From Streptomyces lavendulae subsp. lavendulae (GTDB lineage: Bacteria; Actinomycetota; Actinomycetes; Streptomycetales; Streptomycetaceae), in assembly GCF_002803845.1 (NCBI RefSeq), contig NZ_CP024985.1, forward strand, positions 3,348,001-3,412,000: DNA of 64,000 bases, in the 5' to 3' direction. The notes under the pieces are model-generated. The model searched no databases, had not been told where the DNA came from, and worked only from the letters and a program-made list of their open reading frames with translations. This document shows, piece after piece, positions 56,585 to 64,000 of this stretch. Each line of letters opens with the position of its first letter. The stretch's first letter is position 1. The translations under genes and the position numbers were made by a program.

Positions 56585-57927
56585 AGGACGGTCCGGGGGG
56601 TGAGCGGGTCGAGGAGGGCGTCGGGCTGCGCGACGCCGAAGGCCTGGGGGATCGGCTGGCTGTTCATGTAGAGGCGCTCCGCGATCCGGCGGGGCAGGGG
56701 GGCGTACGCGAAGTAGCCGTGCACGCGCCCGTCGGGCCCCATCGGCTGGGCCACGTAGCGGCAGACGGTGGTGATCCGGAAGGGCTCGCGGCCGTGGGAT
56801 TCGAGGATGGAGATCTCCGTGATGCGGCGCGAGCCGTCGCCGAAGCGGGTGAGCTGCACGATGACGTTGACGGCGCTGTTGATCTGGTCCTGGAGCGCCT
56901 CGAAGGGGATCTCCACCTCCGACATGGAGGCGAGGGTCTGCAGGCGGGTGAGCGCGTCCGAGGAGCTGTTGGCGTGGACGGTGGCGAGGGAGCCGTCGTG
57001 GCCGGTGGACATGGCCTGGAGCATGTCGAGGGTCTCGCCGCCGCGGACCTCGCCGACGATGATCCGGTCGGGGCGCATGCGCAGGGAGTTGCGCACGAGG
57101 TCGCGGATGGTGATCTGGCCCTTGCCCTCCACGTTCGCGGGGCGGGATTCGAGGCGGATCACGTGTGCCTGCTGGAGCTGGAGTTCGGCGGAGTCCTCGA
57201 TGGTGATGATGCGCTCGCCCTCCGGGATGAGTCCGGAGAGGGCGTTGAGGAGGGTGGTCTTGCCGGTGCCGGTGGCGCCGGACACGATCAGGTTCAGCTT
57301 CGCCTGGACCAGCCCCGACAGGAGCAGCAGCATCTGCTCGTCGAGGGAGCCGAGGGCGATCATCTCGGGCAGGGTGAAGGCGCGCGGGAACCGGCGGATG
57401 GTGAGGGTGGCGCCGGTGAGGGAGAGCGGCGGGATGATGACGTTGACGCGCTCGCCGCTGGGCAGGCGGGCGTCGACCATCGGATTGGCCTCGTCCACGC
57501 GGCGGTTGACGGTGGAGACGATGCGCTCGATGGTCTGCATCAGCTGCTCGTGCGAGGCGAAGCGGAGGGGGAGCTGCTCCACCCGGCCGGAGCGCTCGAC
57601 GAAGATCTGGTCGGGGCCGTTGACCATGATCTCGGAGATCGAGGCGTCTTCGAGGAGCGGTTCGAGGACGCCGAGCCCGAGGGCCTCGTCGACGACGCGG
57701 CGGATCAGCTGGGCGCGCTCGGCGGTGGACAGGACCGGGCCCTCGCGGCTGATGATGTGCCCGAGTACGCGCTCCAGGCGGGCGCGGCGCTCGGCGGGCG
57801 CGAGCGCGGACATCTCGGCGAGGTCGATCTCTTCGAGGAGTTTGGCCCGGTACGAGGAGACCAGGCGGCCGTCCTCGCGGGGGCCGTGGCGGTCGTCGGG
57901 GGTGGTGACCCGGGAACGCAGGCTCAT
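56581..57927 (-). CDS. tadA: TadA/CpaF secretion ATPase
   Basis: A 448-residue type II/IV secretion ATPase. The N-terminal part has DASISEIMVNGPDQIFVERSG-like motif. Walker A is SGATGTGKTTLLNAL, with the Asp box ITIEDSAELQL and the Walker B region DRIIVGEVRGGE. It energises Flp pilus extension. The ATG at 57927 overlaps the TadE stop by four bases. The length suits the family. Confidence 0.95.
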   Translation of the reverse strand: MSLRSRVTTPDDRHGPREDGRLVSSYRAKLLEEIDLAEMSALAPAERRARLERVLGHIISREGPVLSTAERAQLIRRVVDEALGLGVLEPLLEDASISEIMVNGPDQIFVERSGRVEQLPLRFASHEQLMQTIERIVSTVNRRVDEANPMVDARLPSGERVNVIIPPLSLTGATLTIRRFPRAFTLPEMIALGSLDEQMLLLLSGLVQAKLNLIVSGATGTGKTTLLNALSGLIPEGERIITIEDSAELQLQQAHVIRLESRPANVEGKGQITIRDLVRNSLRMRPDRIIVGEVRGGETLDMLQAMSTGHDGSLATVHANSSSDALTRLQTLASMSEVEIPFEALQDQINSAVNVIVQLTRFGDGSRRITEISILESHGREPFRITTVCRYVAQPMGPDGRVHGYFAYAPLPRRIAERLYMNSQPIPQAFGVAQPDALLDPLTPRTVL

Positions 57928-58295
57928 GGTCGGGCTCCGTCCGGGTCGGTGTTGGGCATGACGGCCGTTGCGGTGGCGTCCGGGAGGTCGAGGCCGGGGA
58001 TGATGGAGTTGACCTTGATGGTCACGGTCGCGGTGATCGCGTCCCCGCCGCCGGGCACGGAGACCGTCGCCGGAAGGCCCGACCGGATCGCGGCGAGCCC
58101 CGCCGCCTCGCCCCGGCCGCGGTGCTGGGCCTCCACGCGCGCCGCCGTCCGCGCGGCGGTGTCGGCCTGCTCGTGGACGTACGCGATCCAGCCCAGCTGG
58201 ATCCCGCAGAGCGCGACGAACAGCAGGATCGGGACGAAGCCGATGTATTCGATGGCCACTTGGCCGCGGTCGGAGCGGATGCGACGCCTTCTCAT
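57924..58295 (-). CDS. TadE-like pseudopilin
   Basis: A 123-residue protein with the prepilin-like motif DRGQVAIEYIGFVPILLFVALC (about 9-30): Gly-Gln then hydrophobic helix with Glu at +5 and Tyr at +6. The rest is extracytoplasmic beta-rich. It has an N-terminal RRRRIRS basic leader. The ATG is one base past the next gene's stop. Confidence 0.88.
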   Translation of the reverse strand: MRRRRIRSDRGQVAIEYIGFVPILLFVALCGIQLGWIAYVHEQADTAARTAARVEAQHRGRGEAAGLAAIRSGLPATVSVPGGGDAITATVTIKVNSIIPGLDLPDATATAVMPNTDPDGARP

Positions 58296-58296
58296 G

Positions 58297-58686
58297 TCAC
58301 TCCTCCCGTTCCATCGCCGCGCCGGCCGTGCCGTCGATCCCCCCGAAGCCGAGACCGGGGAAGAGGACGGGGATCTGCAGGCTGACCTTCGCCTTGTAGA
58401 GGTCCCCGGCCGGACCGCAGTCGACGGTCATGTTCCAGGCATCCCCCACGTACTTGCGGGCCGCCGTGTCGCACTCCCCGCCCCCCTTCACCGCCCCCGC
58501 CCGCGCCCCCTGGTCCGCCGCGTTCCCGGCCAGGGAGAAGGCGTAGCCGATCAGTACGCACTCCCACACCGCCGCCACGAGCAGCAGGATCAGCGGGACC
58601 ATGCCGACGAACTCGACGGCCACCTGCCCCCGGTCCCGCGACCGCGATGGCGGCCGCCCCCCGCCTACGGATCCCCGCCCGGCCAC
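58297..58686 (-). CDS. second TadE-like pseudopilin
   Basis: A 129-residue paralogue with DRGQVAVEFVGMVPLILLLVAAVWEC, again Gly-Gln and Glu at +5 (about 18-43). It has a pair of Cys (GECDTAAR and VDCGPAG) absent from the first. The N-terminus is Arg/Gly-rich. The start codon is ATG at 58686, three bases from the CpaE stop. Two tandem pseudopilins are common in Tad loci. Confidence 0.87.
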   Translation of the reverse strand: MAGRGSVGGGRPPSRSRDRGQVAVEFVGMVPLILLLVAAVWECVLIGYAFSLAGNAADQGARAGAVKGGGECDTAARKYVGDAWNMTVDCGPAGDLYKAKVSLQIPVLFPGLGFGGIDGTAGAAMEREE

Positions 58687-58689
58687 GGT

Positions 58690-59973
58690 TCAGCCCTCCC
58701 GGCCGCGCCGCAGCCGGGCCACCGGGCCGGCCGCGCGCAGGGCGAGGGCCGAGCCGGATCCGGAGCCGGAGGCGGGGGCCGGGGATCCCGCCGGGGCGTC
58801 GGGGGCGGCGAGGAGGCCCAGTTCGCCGGCCAGGGTCCACAGGGCCTGCTTGACCGTCGAGCGGTTGTCGAGGTCCTGCACCCGGCCCGCGTCCACCACC
58901 GCCTGGAGTTCCTTGAATGCGGCGGGGACCGGGGTGCGGGTGGGCCGGGTCTTGGTGATCTTCTCGATGAGGGAGGGCTGTATCTCGGTGTGCCTGCTCC
59001 AGCGGTTCACCACCATCGTGGTGTCCTCGGCCTTGCGCACCTGGAGCCGCTCCCACATGCGGACCGTCCGCTTCGCCGCCCGCACGGCGACCACGTCCGG
59101 GGTGGTGACCATGACGGCCAGGTCCGCGAGTTCCACGGCGGTGGCGTTCGCGCCCGTCACCTGGCTGCCGCAGTCGATGACGACGAGCTCGTAGCGTGCG
59201 CGCAGGGCGCCGATGACGTGCCGGGCGGCCCGTTCGTCGACCTCCTCGCCCCGCTCCCCCTCCGCCGGGGCCAGCAGCAGGGCCAGGCCGGTGCGGTCCT
59301 CGTAGACGGCGTCCTGGAGGACGCGCGGGGAGATGTCCTGGATGCCGGCGAGGTCGGCGATGGAGCGCCGGAACTGCACGTCGAGGTACGAGCCCACGTC
59401 CCCGGCCTGGAGGTCCAGGTCCACCAGGGCGGTGCGCCGGCCCGCCGCGGCGGCGGCCAGCGCGAACTGGACCGCGGTGAAGGTGGCGCCCACGCCCCCC
59501 TTGGCGCCGGTGACGGTGACCACCCGGCCGCCCGGCCCGGCGGGCGCCTCGGGGCCGCGGCCCAGGTGGCGGCGTACGCCCGCGGACCACTGGGCGGCGG
59601 CCTGGACGCGGGCGGCGAGTTCCTCGTAGGCGAGGGGGAGGCCGATCAGGCCGCGCGCGCCGGAGTCCATGGCGGCGGAGAAGAGGGCGGGCCCGGCGTC
59701 GGAGGAGATCAGCACCACGCCGACCGCGGGGAAGCGCAGGGCGACCTCGCGGATCAGCTCCAGGGCGGGGACGGGTCCGATCCGCTCGTGGACGAGGACC
59801 ACCTCGGGCAGTTCGTCGAGGGAGTCCGCGGCGAGGCGGAACAGGGTGTCGAGGAGGGTCGTGGAATCGGGGACGGGAGCGGCGGGCTCGGCGTCCGGGA
59901 GCTGGCTGAGCAGCGCCACGATGGCGCGGGCGGCGTCCGGGTCGCCGGCCGCGGGGAGGATTCGGGTGGTCAT
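58690..59973 (-). CDS. CpaE/TadZ-like ATPase
   Basis: A 427-residue MinD-family localisation ATPase. A degenerate receiver-like domain (about 1-130; no clear phosphoacceptor) precedes the ATPase with Walker A TGAKGGVGATFTAV (about 155-168), Asp motif DLDLQAGDVG and VVTTPDVVAVRAAKR. It positions the Tad machine at the pole. The C-terminal 40 residues are Gly/Ser/Pro-rich. The ATG at 59973 is seven bases after the CpaB stop. Confidence 0.9.
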   Translation of the reverse strand: MTTRILPAAGDPDAARAIVALLSQLPDAEPAAPVPDSTTLLDTLFRLAADSLDELPEVVLVHERIGPVPALELIREVALRFPAVGVVLISSDAGPALFSAAMDSGARGLIGLPLAYEELAARVQAAAQWSAGVRRHLGRGPEAPAGPGGRVVTVTGAKGGVGATFTAVQFALAAAAAGRRTALVDLDLQAGDVGSYLDVQFRRSIADLAGIQDISPRVLQDAVYEDRTGLALLLAPAEGERGEEVDERAARHVIGALRARYELVVIDCGSQVTGANATAVELADLAVMVTTPDVVAVRAAKRTVRMWERLQVRKAEDTTMVVNRWSRHTEIQPSLIEKITKTRPTRTPVPAAFKELQAVVDAGRVQDLDNRSTVKQALWTLAGELGLLAAPDAPAGSPAPASGSGSGSALALRAAGPVARLRRGREG

Positions 59974-59980
59974 CCGGGCC

Positions 59981-60682
59981 TCACTTGTCCCCGTCGAGGG
60001 TGTACGTGCGGTCGCTCGGTCCGGGGGTCGAGTCGGTGCCGGGGGCCACCAGGGCCAGGCGGACGTGCTCGGCGAAGGACTCGGCGTACGCGACGCGCTG
60101 GGTGTCCTTGGTGTTCAGGGCGAAGGTGATCGGGACGGCCTCGGCGGGGCCCTTCTTGTCGCTGTCCTTGTCGAGGGCGGTGAGCTTGCCGACGCCCAGA
60201 ACGCGGGCGTTGGCGACGATGATGACCGAGCGGGCGGGGTCGCCCTCCTTGGCGCCCTTGAAGGTGGCCAGGATGTTGACCTTGGCGCCGGAGGTGATCT
60301 TGCCGGCCACGCCCGTGGCCGCGTCGATCATGATGGCGATCTCCTGCTCCCCGGCCTGGAGCTGCGGCTTGTCGACGAACATGTCGCTCTGGAGCAGCGA
60401 GCCCCGCTTCAGGGTGGTGAGCGCGATCTTGCCCTGGAGTGCGCCCAGGTCGGTGACGGCGGTGTCGGAGAGCCACCGTTTGGGGACCTTGGTCTCCTCG
60501 AACTGGCCGGCCGTGAGCGGGCTGTACGGGGCGATGTCGCCCTTGACGCGGTAGGCGACGACCTCGGCCCCGACCTTGGAGTTGACGTCGCCGATCACGA
60601 CCAGGACCCCGGCGAAGGCCGCGAGGGCGCACAGGACCGACAGGAGCAGCAGGATGACGCCGCGGCGCTGGCGTGAGTTCAT
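59981..60682 (-). CDS. CpaB/RcpC-like SAF-domain pilus assembly protein
   Basis: A 233-residue membrane-anchored protein: N-terminal helix (VILLLLSVLCALAAFAGVLVVI, about 9-30), then a SAF domain (about 40-105) with APYSPLTAGQFEETKVPKRW and an RcpC-like part with IAIMIDAATGVAGKITSGAKV. It acts in Flp pilus assembly. The ATG at 60682 is preceded by GTAGTACGG and lies 40 bases downstream of the zinc-ribbon gene. Confidence 0.9.
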   Translation of the reverse strand: MNSRQRRGVILLLLSVLCALAAFAGVLVVIGDVNSKVGAEVVAYRVKGDIAPYSPLTAGQFEETKVPKRWLSDTAVTDLGALQGKIALTTLKRGSLLQSDMFVDKPQLQAGEQEIAIMIDAATGVAGKITSGAKVNILATFKGAKEGDPARSVIIVANARVLGVGKLTALDKDSDKKGPAEAVPITFALNTKDTQRVAYAESFAEHVRLALVAPGTDSTPGPSDRTYTLDGDK

Positions 60683-60722
60683 GGGCCGTACTACCTCGCC
60701 GTTCTTCGTTCGGTCGGGCCGG

Positions 60723-61613
60723 TCAGGTTCTGGAGCGGGAGCGGGTGCCGGTACGGGCGGGGGCCTCGGGCGGGGGTGCGGCCAGTGGCGCGGCGCAGAA
60801 TCCGCAGCGGTCGCCGATGAGCTCGAAGCCGCACCAGCGGCACTCCTCCCGGCGGACCGAGGCGACCAGCTGGTAGAGCACGGACAGGTCGGGGATGGCG
60901 GCGGCGAACTCGACGAGCTTCGGGGTCGCCCACCAGCCGGCGGAGTCGGCGGGCAGCGGGTTCTCCATGACGCCCTGCACCTGCCAGGCGGGGGCCAGTT
61001 CGGCCGTCACCCAGTCGGAGGACAGGGATCCGCGCGCGAAGGTGAGGTGGGTGGCGAAGCCGGGTCCCGGCGGCAGCGCGCCCCTGCCCCCCGCCGAGCC
61101 GGCGGGGCCGAGCCTGGCCAGGTGCGGCGTCGGGTGGGCCAGTACGGCGAACTGGGCGCTCGGTGACCAGGACCGGGCGTGGGCCTTGAGCCCGACGGGG
61201 ACCCGGTCCAGCTTTGCGACCGTACCCAGCAGCGCGCCGGCGTGGATGTAGTGGGACAGCAGCCGCGCGGCGGAGGCGATCACGCCGGGGCTGAAGTCGG
61301 TGACGGTGAGCTGGCGCAGCTGACGGACCAGCACGGCGGTTCCCAGGGGCGGCAGATCGACGTCGAGGAGCGCGATCCGGTCGGTTTCCAGGATGGCCCG
61401 GACGGTGTGCAGCCGGCGCACGGTGGCGGGCGGGAGCCAGGGCGGTACGACGGCCACGAGGTGGCCGTGCCGCTCCAGCAGGGCGGAGGTCTCGGCGAGC
61501 GCGCCCTCCAGGTCGGCCTCGCCGGGCGGGCGCAGGACGGCGGCGCCGGGGGTGTGCCGGTCGGGGGCGGGCAGCACCAGGTCGGCGCTGGTGACAGCGA
61601 TGGCGGTCGGCAC
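60723..61613 (-). CDS. zinc-ribbon protein at head of Tad operon, unknown function
   Basis: A 296-residue soluble protein, MPTAIAVTSADLVLPAPDRH to TRSRSRT. The C-terminal zinc ribbon EECRWCGFELIGDRCGFC has the CxxC-x9-CxxC pattern. The middle contains PPGEADLEGALAETSALLERHGHLVAVVP-type and Trp-rich segments. No catalytic motif is seen. The GTG at 61613 follows GGGGGGATTC. It is the first gene of the operon, so it may regulate or organise the pilus. I do not recognise a named family. Confidence 0.68.
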   Translation of the reverse strand: MPTAIAVTSADLVLPAPDRHTPGAAVLRPPGEADLEGALAETSALLERHGHLVAVVPPWLPPATVRRLHTVRAILETDRIALLDVDLPPLGTAVLVRQLRQLTVTDFSPGVIASAARLLSHYIHAGALLGTVAKLDRVPVGLKAHARSWSPSAQFAVLAHPTPHLARLGPAGSAGGRGALPPGPGFATHLTFARGSLSSDWVTAELAPAWQVQGVMENPLPADSAGWWATPKLVEFAAAIPDLSVLYQLVASVRREECRWCGFELIGDRCGFCAAPLAAPPPEAPARTGTRSRSRT

Positions 61614-61963
61614 GCGAATCCCCCCGTTCAGCCTGTACGCGACGCCTGTTCGCACGGCCGTCACGTACGCGCACATGCTGCGCGACCGCAAACGACCGAC
61701 GCGCTCCCCCCTTGCCCCAGCACCATAACCGCGCCGCCCCTGGCTGGTCAGGGGCTTGGTGATTCCCGTGCCGGACGGGCCTGTCACAGGTGGCGGAAAA
61801 CCCGGACAACAGGGATCGGAAGTCCGAACAGTTCAAGCCACTTCGCAAAGACCCTTGACACGGGGATTGGTCTGGACCAACTTGGCTGCGCCGGCAGTTC
61901 GTTGCGGGGGACCCCCACTCCCCCTCCTTCCGCTTCCCCCCTTCCTCCCCCCACGGAGCCCAC
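61614..61963. other. 350-base divergent intergenic region, Tad operon / chitinase
   Basis: No gene. It contains the chitinase promoter with a dre-like operator (61866-61881), a leader of C-rich sequence up to the GTG at 61964, and, on the other side, the probable Tad operon promoter with GTACGCGAC near 61637-61645. No other convincing motif is seen. Confidence 0.6.
61855..61881 (+). promoter_or_regulatory. chitinase promoter with DasR-type (dre) operator
   Basis: A -35 box TTGACA (61855-61860) is followed by ATTGGTCTGGACCAAC (61866-61881), a near-perfect dyad matching the dre consensus ACTGGTCTAGACCACT. DasR is the GntR-family repressor of chitin and N-acetylglucosamine use. The operator overlaps the spacer, where a repressor blocks RNA polymerase. 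The -10 box is not clear. Confidence 0.8.
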
Positions 61964-63658
61964 GTGAACCGCATACGCTCCCTCGCCCTGCTGGGCGCCG
62001 CCACCCTCGCCGCGGGCGGGCTGACCGCCCTCGCCACGGGCACCGCACAGGCCGCCGACGTCAACGTCGCCCGCAACGGCGGCTTCGAGTCCGGCCTCGC
62101 CAACTGGTCCTGCACCGGCGGCAGCGGGGCCGTCGTCTCCTCTCCGGTCTACTCCGGTGCGGGCGCCCTGCGCGCCACCCCGGCGGGCTCGGACAACGCG
62201 CAGTGCAGCCAGACCGTCACGGTCAAGCCGAATTCCACGTACACGCTGAGCACCCAGGTGCAGGGCTCGTACGTCTACCTCGGCGCGACCGGCACCGGCA
62301 CCCAGGACGTCTCCACCTGGACCCCCGGCTCGGGCTCCGGCTGGCAGAAGCTGTCGACCACCTTCACCACCGGCCCGAACACCACCCAGGTCACCGTCTG
62401 GACCCACGGCTGGTACGGCCAGCCCGCCTACACGGTCGACGAGTTCAGCGTCTTCGGCCCGGACGGGGGCGGCGGCACCGATCCCGGCCCGAGCGTGCCG
62501 GGCGCCCCCTCGGGGACCGCCGTTTCCGGCCAGAGCGCGAGCGGGCTCACCCTTTCGTGGAACGCGGTCAGCGGTGCCACGGGCTACTACGTCTACCAGG
62601 ACGGCGTCCGCGTCCAGACGGTGTCCGGCGCCTCCGCCCAGATCACCGGACTGGCCGCCGCCACCTCGTACGCCTTCCAGGTGAGCGCGTACAACGCGGC
62701 GGGCGAGGGGCCGAAGTCGGCGGCGGTCACCGGTACCACGACCGGGGGCGGCGGCCCGAACCCCAACCCGTCGGTGCCCAAGCACGCCCTGACCGGCTAC
62801 TGGCAGAACTTCAACAACGGCGCGACCGTCCAGAAGCTCTCCGACGTCTCCCCGCAGTACGACATCATCGCCGTCTCCTTCGCCGACGCCACGACCACGC
62901 CCGGGGCCATCGCCTTCAACCTCGACTCGGCGGGGCTGGGCGGGTACACGGTGGACCGGTTCAAGGCCGACGTCGCGGCGAAGAAGGCGGCCGGGAAGTC
63001 CGTCATCCTCTCCGTCGGCGGCGAGAAGGGCACCATCTCGGTGAACGACTCCGCCTCCGCCAACAACCTGGCGAACTCGGCGTACGCGCTGATGCAGGAG
63101 TACGGCTTCAGCGGCATCGACATCGACCTGGAGAACGGCCTCAACCCGACGTACATGACCCAGGCGCTGCGCGCCCTGGCGGCCAAGGCGGGTCCCTCGC
63201 TCGTCCTGACGATGGCTCCGCAGACCATCGACATGCAGTCCACCCAGGGTGGCTACTTCAAGACGGCGCTGGCGGTCAAGGACATCCTGACCGTGGTGAA
63301 CATGCAGTACTACAACAGCGGCGCGATGAACGGCTGCGACGGCAAGGTCTACTCCCAGGGCTCGGTGGACTTCCTGACCGCCCTGGCCTGCATCCAGCTG
63401 GAGGGCGGGCTCGACCCCTCGCAGGTGGGCATCGGCGTCCCGGCCTCCCCCAGCGGCGCGGGCAGCGGCTACGTCTCCCCGACGGTCGTCAACAACGCCC
63501 TGGACTGCCTGACCCGGGGCACGGGCTGCGGCTCCTTCAAGCCGTCGAAGACGTACCCGGGACTGCGCGGCGCGATGACCTGGTCGACCAACTGGGACGC
63601 CAAGGCGGGTAGTGCCTGGTCCAACGCGGTGGGTCCCAAGGTCCACGGGCTCCCGTAG
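61964..63658 (+). CDS. secreted GH18 chitinase with CBM and FnIII domains
   Basis: A 564-residue exported chitinase. Signal peptide 1-30 (cleavage after AQA), a carbohydrate-binding jelly roll (about 33-165; NVARNGGFESGLANWSC), a FnIII domain (about 180-262) and, after a Gly/Pro linker, a GH18 TIM barrel (about 275-560). The catalytic motif is GFSGIDIDLENG with Glu390 as acid; the first Asp of DGxDxDxE is Ser here, as in some streptomycete paralogues. MAPQTIDMQ and MTWSTNWD complete the active site. The GTG at 61964 lacks a strong binding site. Confidence 0.93.
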   Translation: MNRIRSLALLGAATLAAGGLTALATGTAQAADVNVARNGGFESGLANWSCTGGSGAVVSSPVYSGAGALRATPAGSDNAQCSQTVTVKPNSTYTLSTQVQGSYVYLGATGTGTQDVSTWTPGSGSGWQKLSTTFTTGPNTTQVTVWTHGWYGQPAYTVDEFSVFGPDGGGGTDPGPSVPGAPSGTAVSGQSASGLTLSWNAVSGATGYYVYQDGVRVQTVSGASAQITGLAAATSYAFQVSAYNAAGEGPKSAAVTGTTTGGGGPNPNPSVPKHALTGYWQNFNNGATVQKLSDVSPQYDIIAVSFADATTTPGAIAFNLDSAGLGGYTVDRFKADVAAKKAAGKSVILSVGGEKGTISVNDSASANNLANSAYALMQEYGFSGIDIDLENGLNPTYMTQALRALAAKAGPSLVLTMAPQTIDMQSTQGGYFKTALAVKDILTVVNMQYYNSGAMNGCDGKVYSQGSVDFLTALACIQLEGGLDPSQVGIGVPASPSGAGSGYVSPTVVNNALDCLTRGTGCGSFKPSKTYPGLRGAMTWSTNWDAKAGSAWSNAVGPKVHGLP

Positions 63659-63783
63659 GCGGTAGGTGTGGGGGTGGCCGGTTCGGGTTCCCCGGAAAGA
63701 CGGGGTTCTTGACCGGAACATGCCATGAGAGCACGCTGTGCGCGTCCGCACGGCTACCCCCACACTCCCACCCAGGAGAACGC

Positions 63784-64000
63784 ATGCGGCTCCACCACCG
63801 CGGAAGGGCCGCCGTCACGGCGGCCCTCCTGGCGCTCGCGCTCGGCGCGCCCGCCTACGGCATGAGCGCGACGGCGGCACCGCCGCCCACCCCGTCCACC
63901 GCGACACAGGACGAGGCGATCGTCCAGTACGAGATCCGGGGCCCGTCCACCGCCGCCGAACGCACCGCCCTGCTGAGCTCGGGCGTCTCGATCGACGAGG
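63784..64000 (+). CDS. N-terminus of a secreted peptidase (partial)
   Basis: Only the first 72 codons are in the window. A signal peptide (MRLHHRGRAAVTAALLALAL, cleavage after about SATA) is followed by a start resembling the pro-region of secreted zinc carboxypeptidases (QYEIRGPSTAAERTALLSSG). The gene runs off the end. The 125 bases upstream hold TTGACCGGAACATG, a possible promoter. The M14 assignment is from resemblance only. Confidence 0.6.
   Translation, partial: MRLHHRGRAAVTAALLALALGAPAYGMSATAAPPPTPSTATQDEAIVQYEIRGPSTAAERTALLSSGVSIDE

Noticed and set aside
56719..60129. Plus-strand open frame of over 1100 codons opposite tadA, tadE and cpaE
   Set aside because: The real genes lie on the minus strand with clear motifs and tight spacing; the plus-strand frame is Gly/Ala/Val/Asp-rich shadow sequence.

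Overview
The window is a high-GC actinobacterial chromosome segment, almost certainly from Streptomyces. Evidence: codon third positions are nearly all G or C, GTG starts and GTGA/ATGA overlaps are common, a WhiB-like protein is present, and there are a SpoIIE-type phosphatase, a DasR-type operator before a chitinase, and an XRE/DUF397 regulatory pair. From memory, the order ychF, ispH, xseAB, DUF4245, glpX, fumarase is a conserved actinobacterial core block.

Layout. (1) 1-2.5 kb: a lower-GC accessory patch with a decayed restriction-endonuclease-fold polymorphic toxin (three nonsense codons and two one-base losses) and an intact downstream gene, probably its immunity protein. Short direct repeats flank it. 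(2) 2.5-20.7 kb: housekeeping core: ychF, ppgK, ispH, an APC permease, xseA/xseB, a nitroreductase, DUF4245, glpX, a Wbl regulator, DUF1707, class I fumarase, a glycerophosphodiesterase, a secreted GDSL-ricin protein, class II fumarase fumC and DUF402. (3) 21-38 kb: a PP2C/ATPase fusion phosphatase, a class A penicillin-binding protein, SPFH plus a ribbon-helix-helix gene, the divergent oxyR/ahpC-ahpD peroxide module, AI-2E and SLT proteins, phoH, uppS, an aldo-keto reductase, a prepilin peptidase, DUF192 and SMI1/KNR4. (4) 38-50.6 kb: a transport and regulation region with an orphan sugar-binding lipoprotein, a serine hydrolase, a polysaccharide deacetylase, an MFS exporter with divergent TetR, the ATPase/XRE/DUF397-like set and two more TetR genes. 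(5) 50.6-61.6 kb: a complete Tad/Flp pilus operon of about 14 tightly coupled genes, all on the minus strand. It runs zinc-ribbon protein, CpaB, CpaE/TadZ, two TadE-like pseudopilins, TadA, TadB, TadC, histidine kinase, response regulator, Flp pilin, TadG-like protein, lipoprotein, OmpA-like protein. (6) 61.9-64 kb: a GH18 chitinase with a dre-like site and the start of a secreted peptidase.

How the genes work together. The Tad operon carries its own two-component system and ends in a secreted OmpA-domain protein, so pilus output and cell-wall anchoring may be co-regulated. The prepilin peptidase needed for Flp maturation is about 15 kb away at 36.3-37.0 kb. The peroxide module is a textbook sensor with its targets. 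Several regulators sit next to long dyad operators that can be read directly in the sequence. No rRNA, tRNA, CRISPR array or intact insertion sequence was found.
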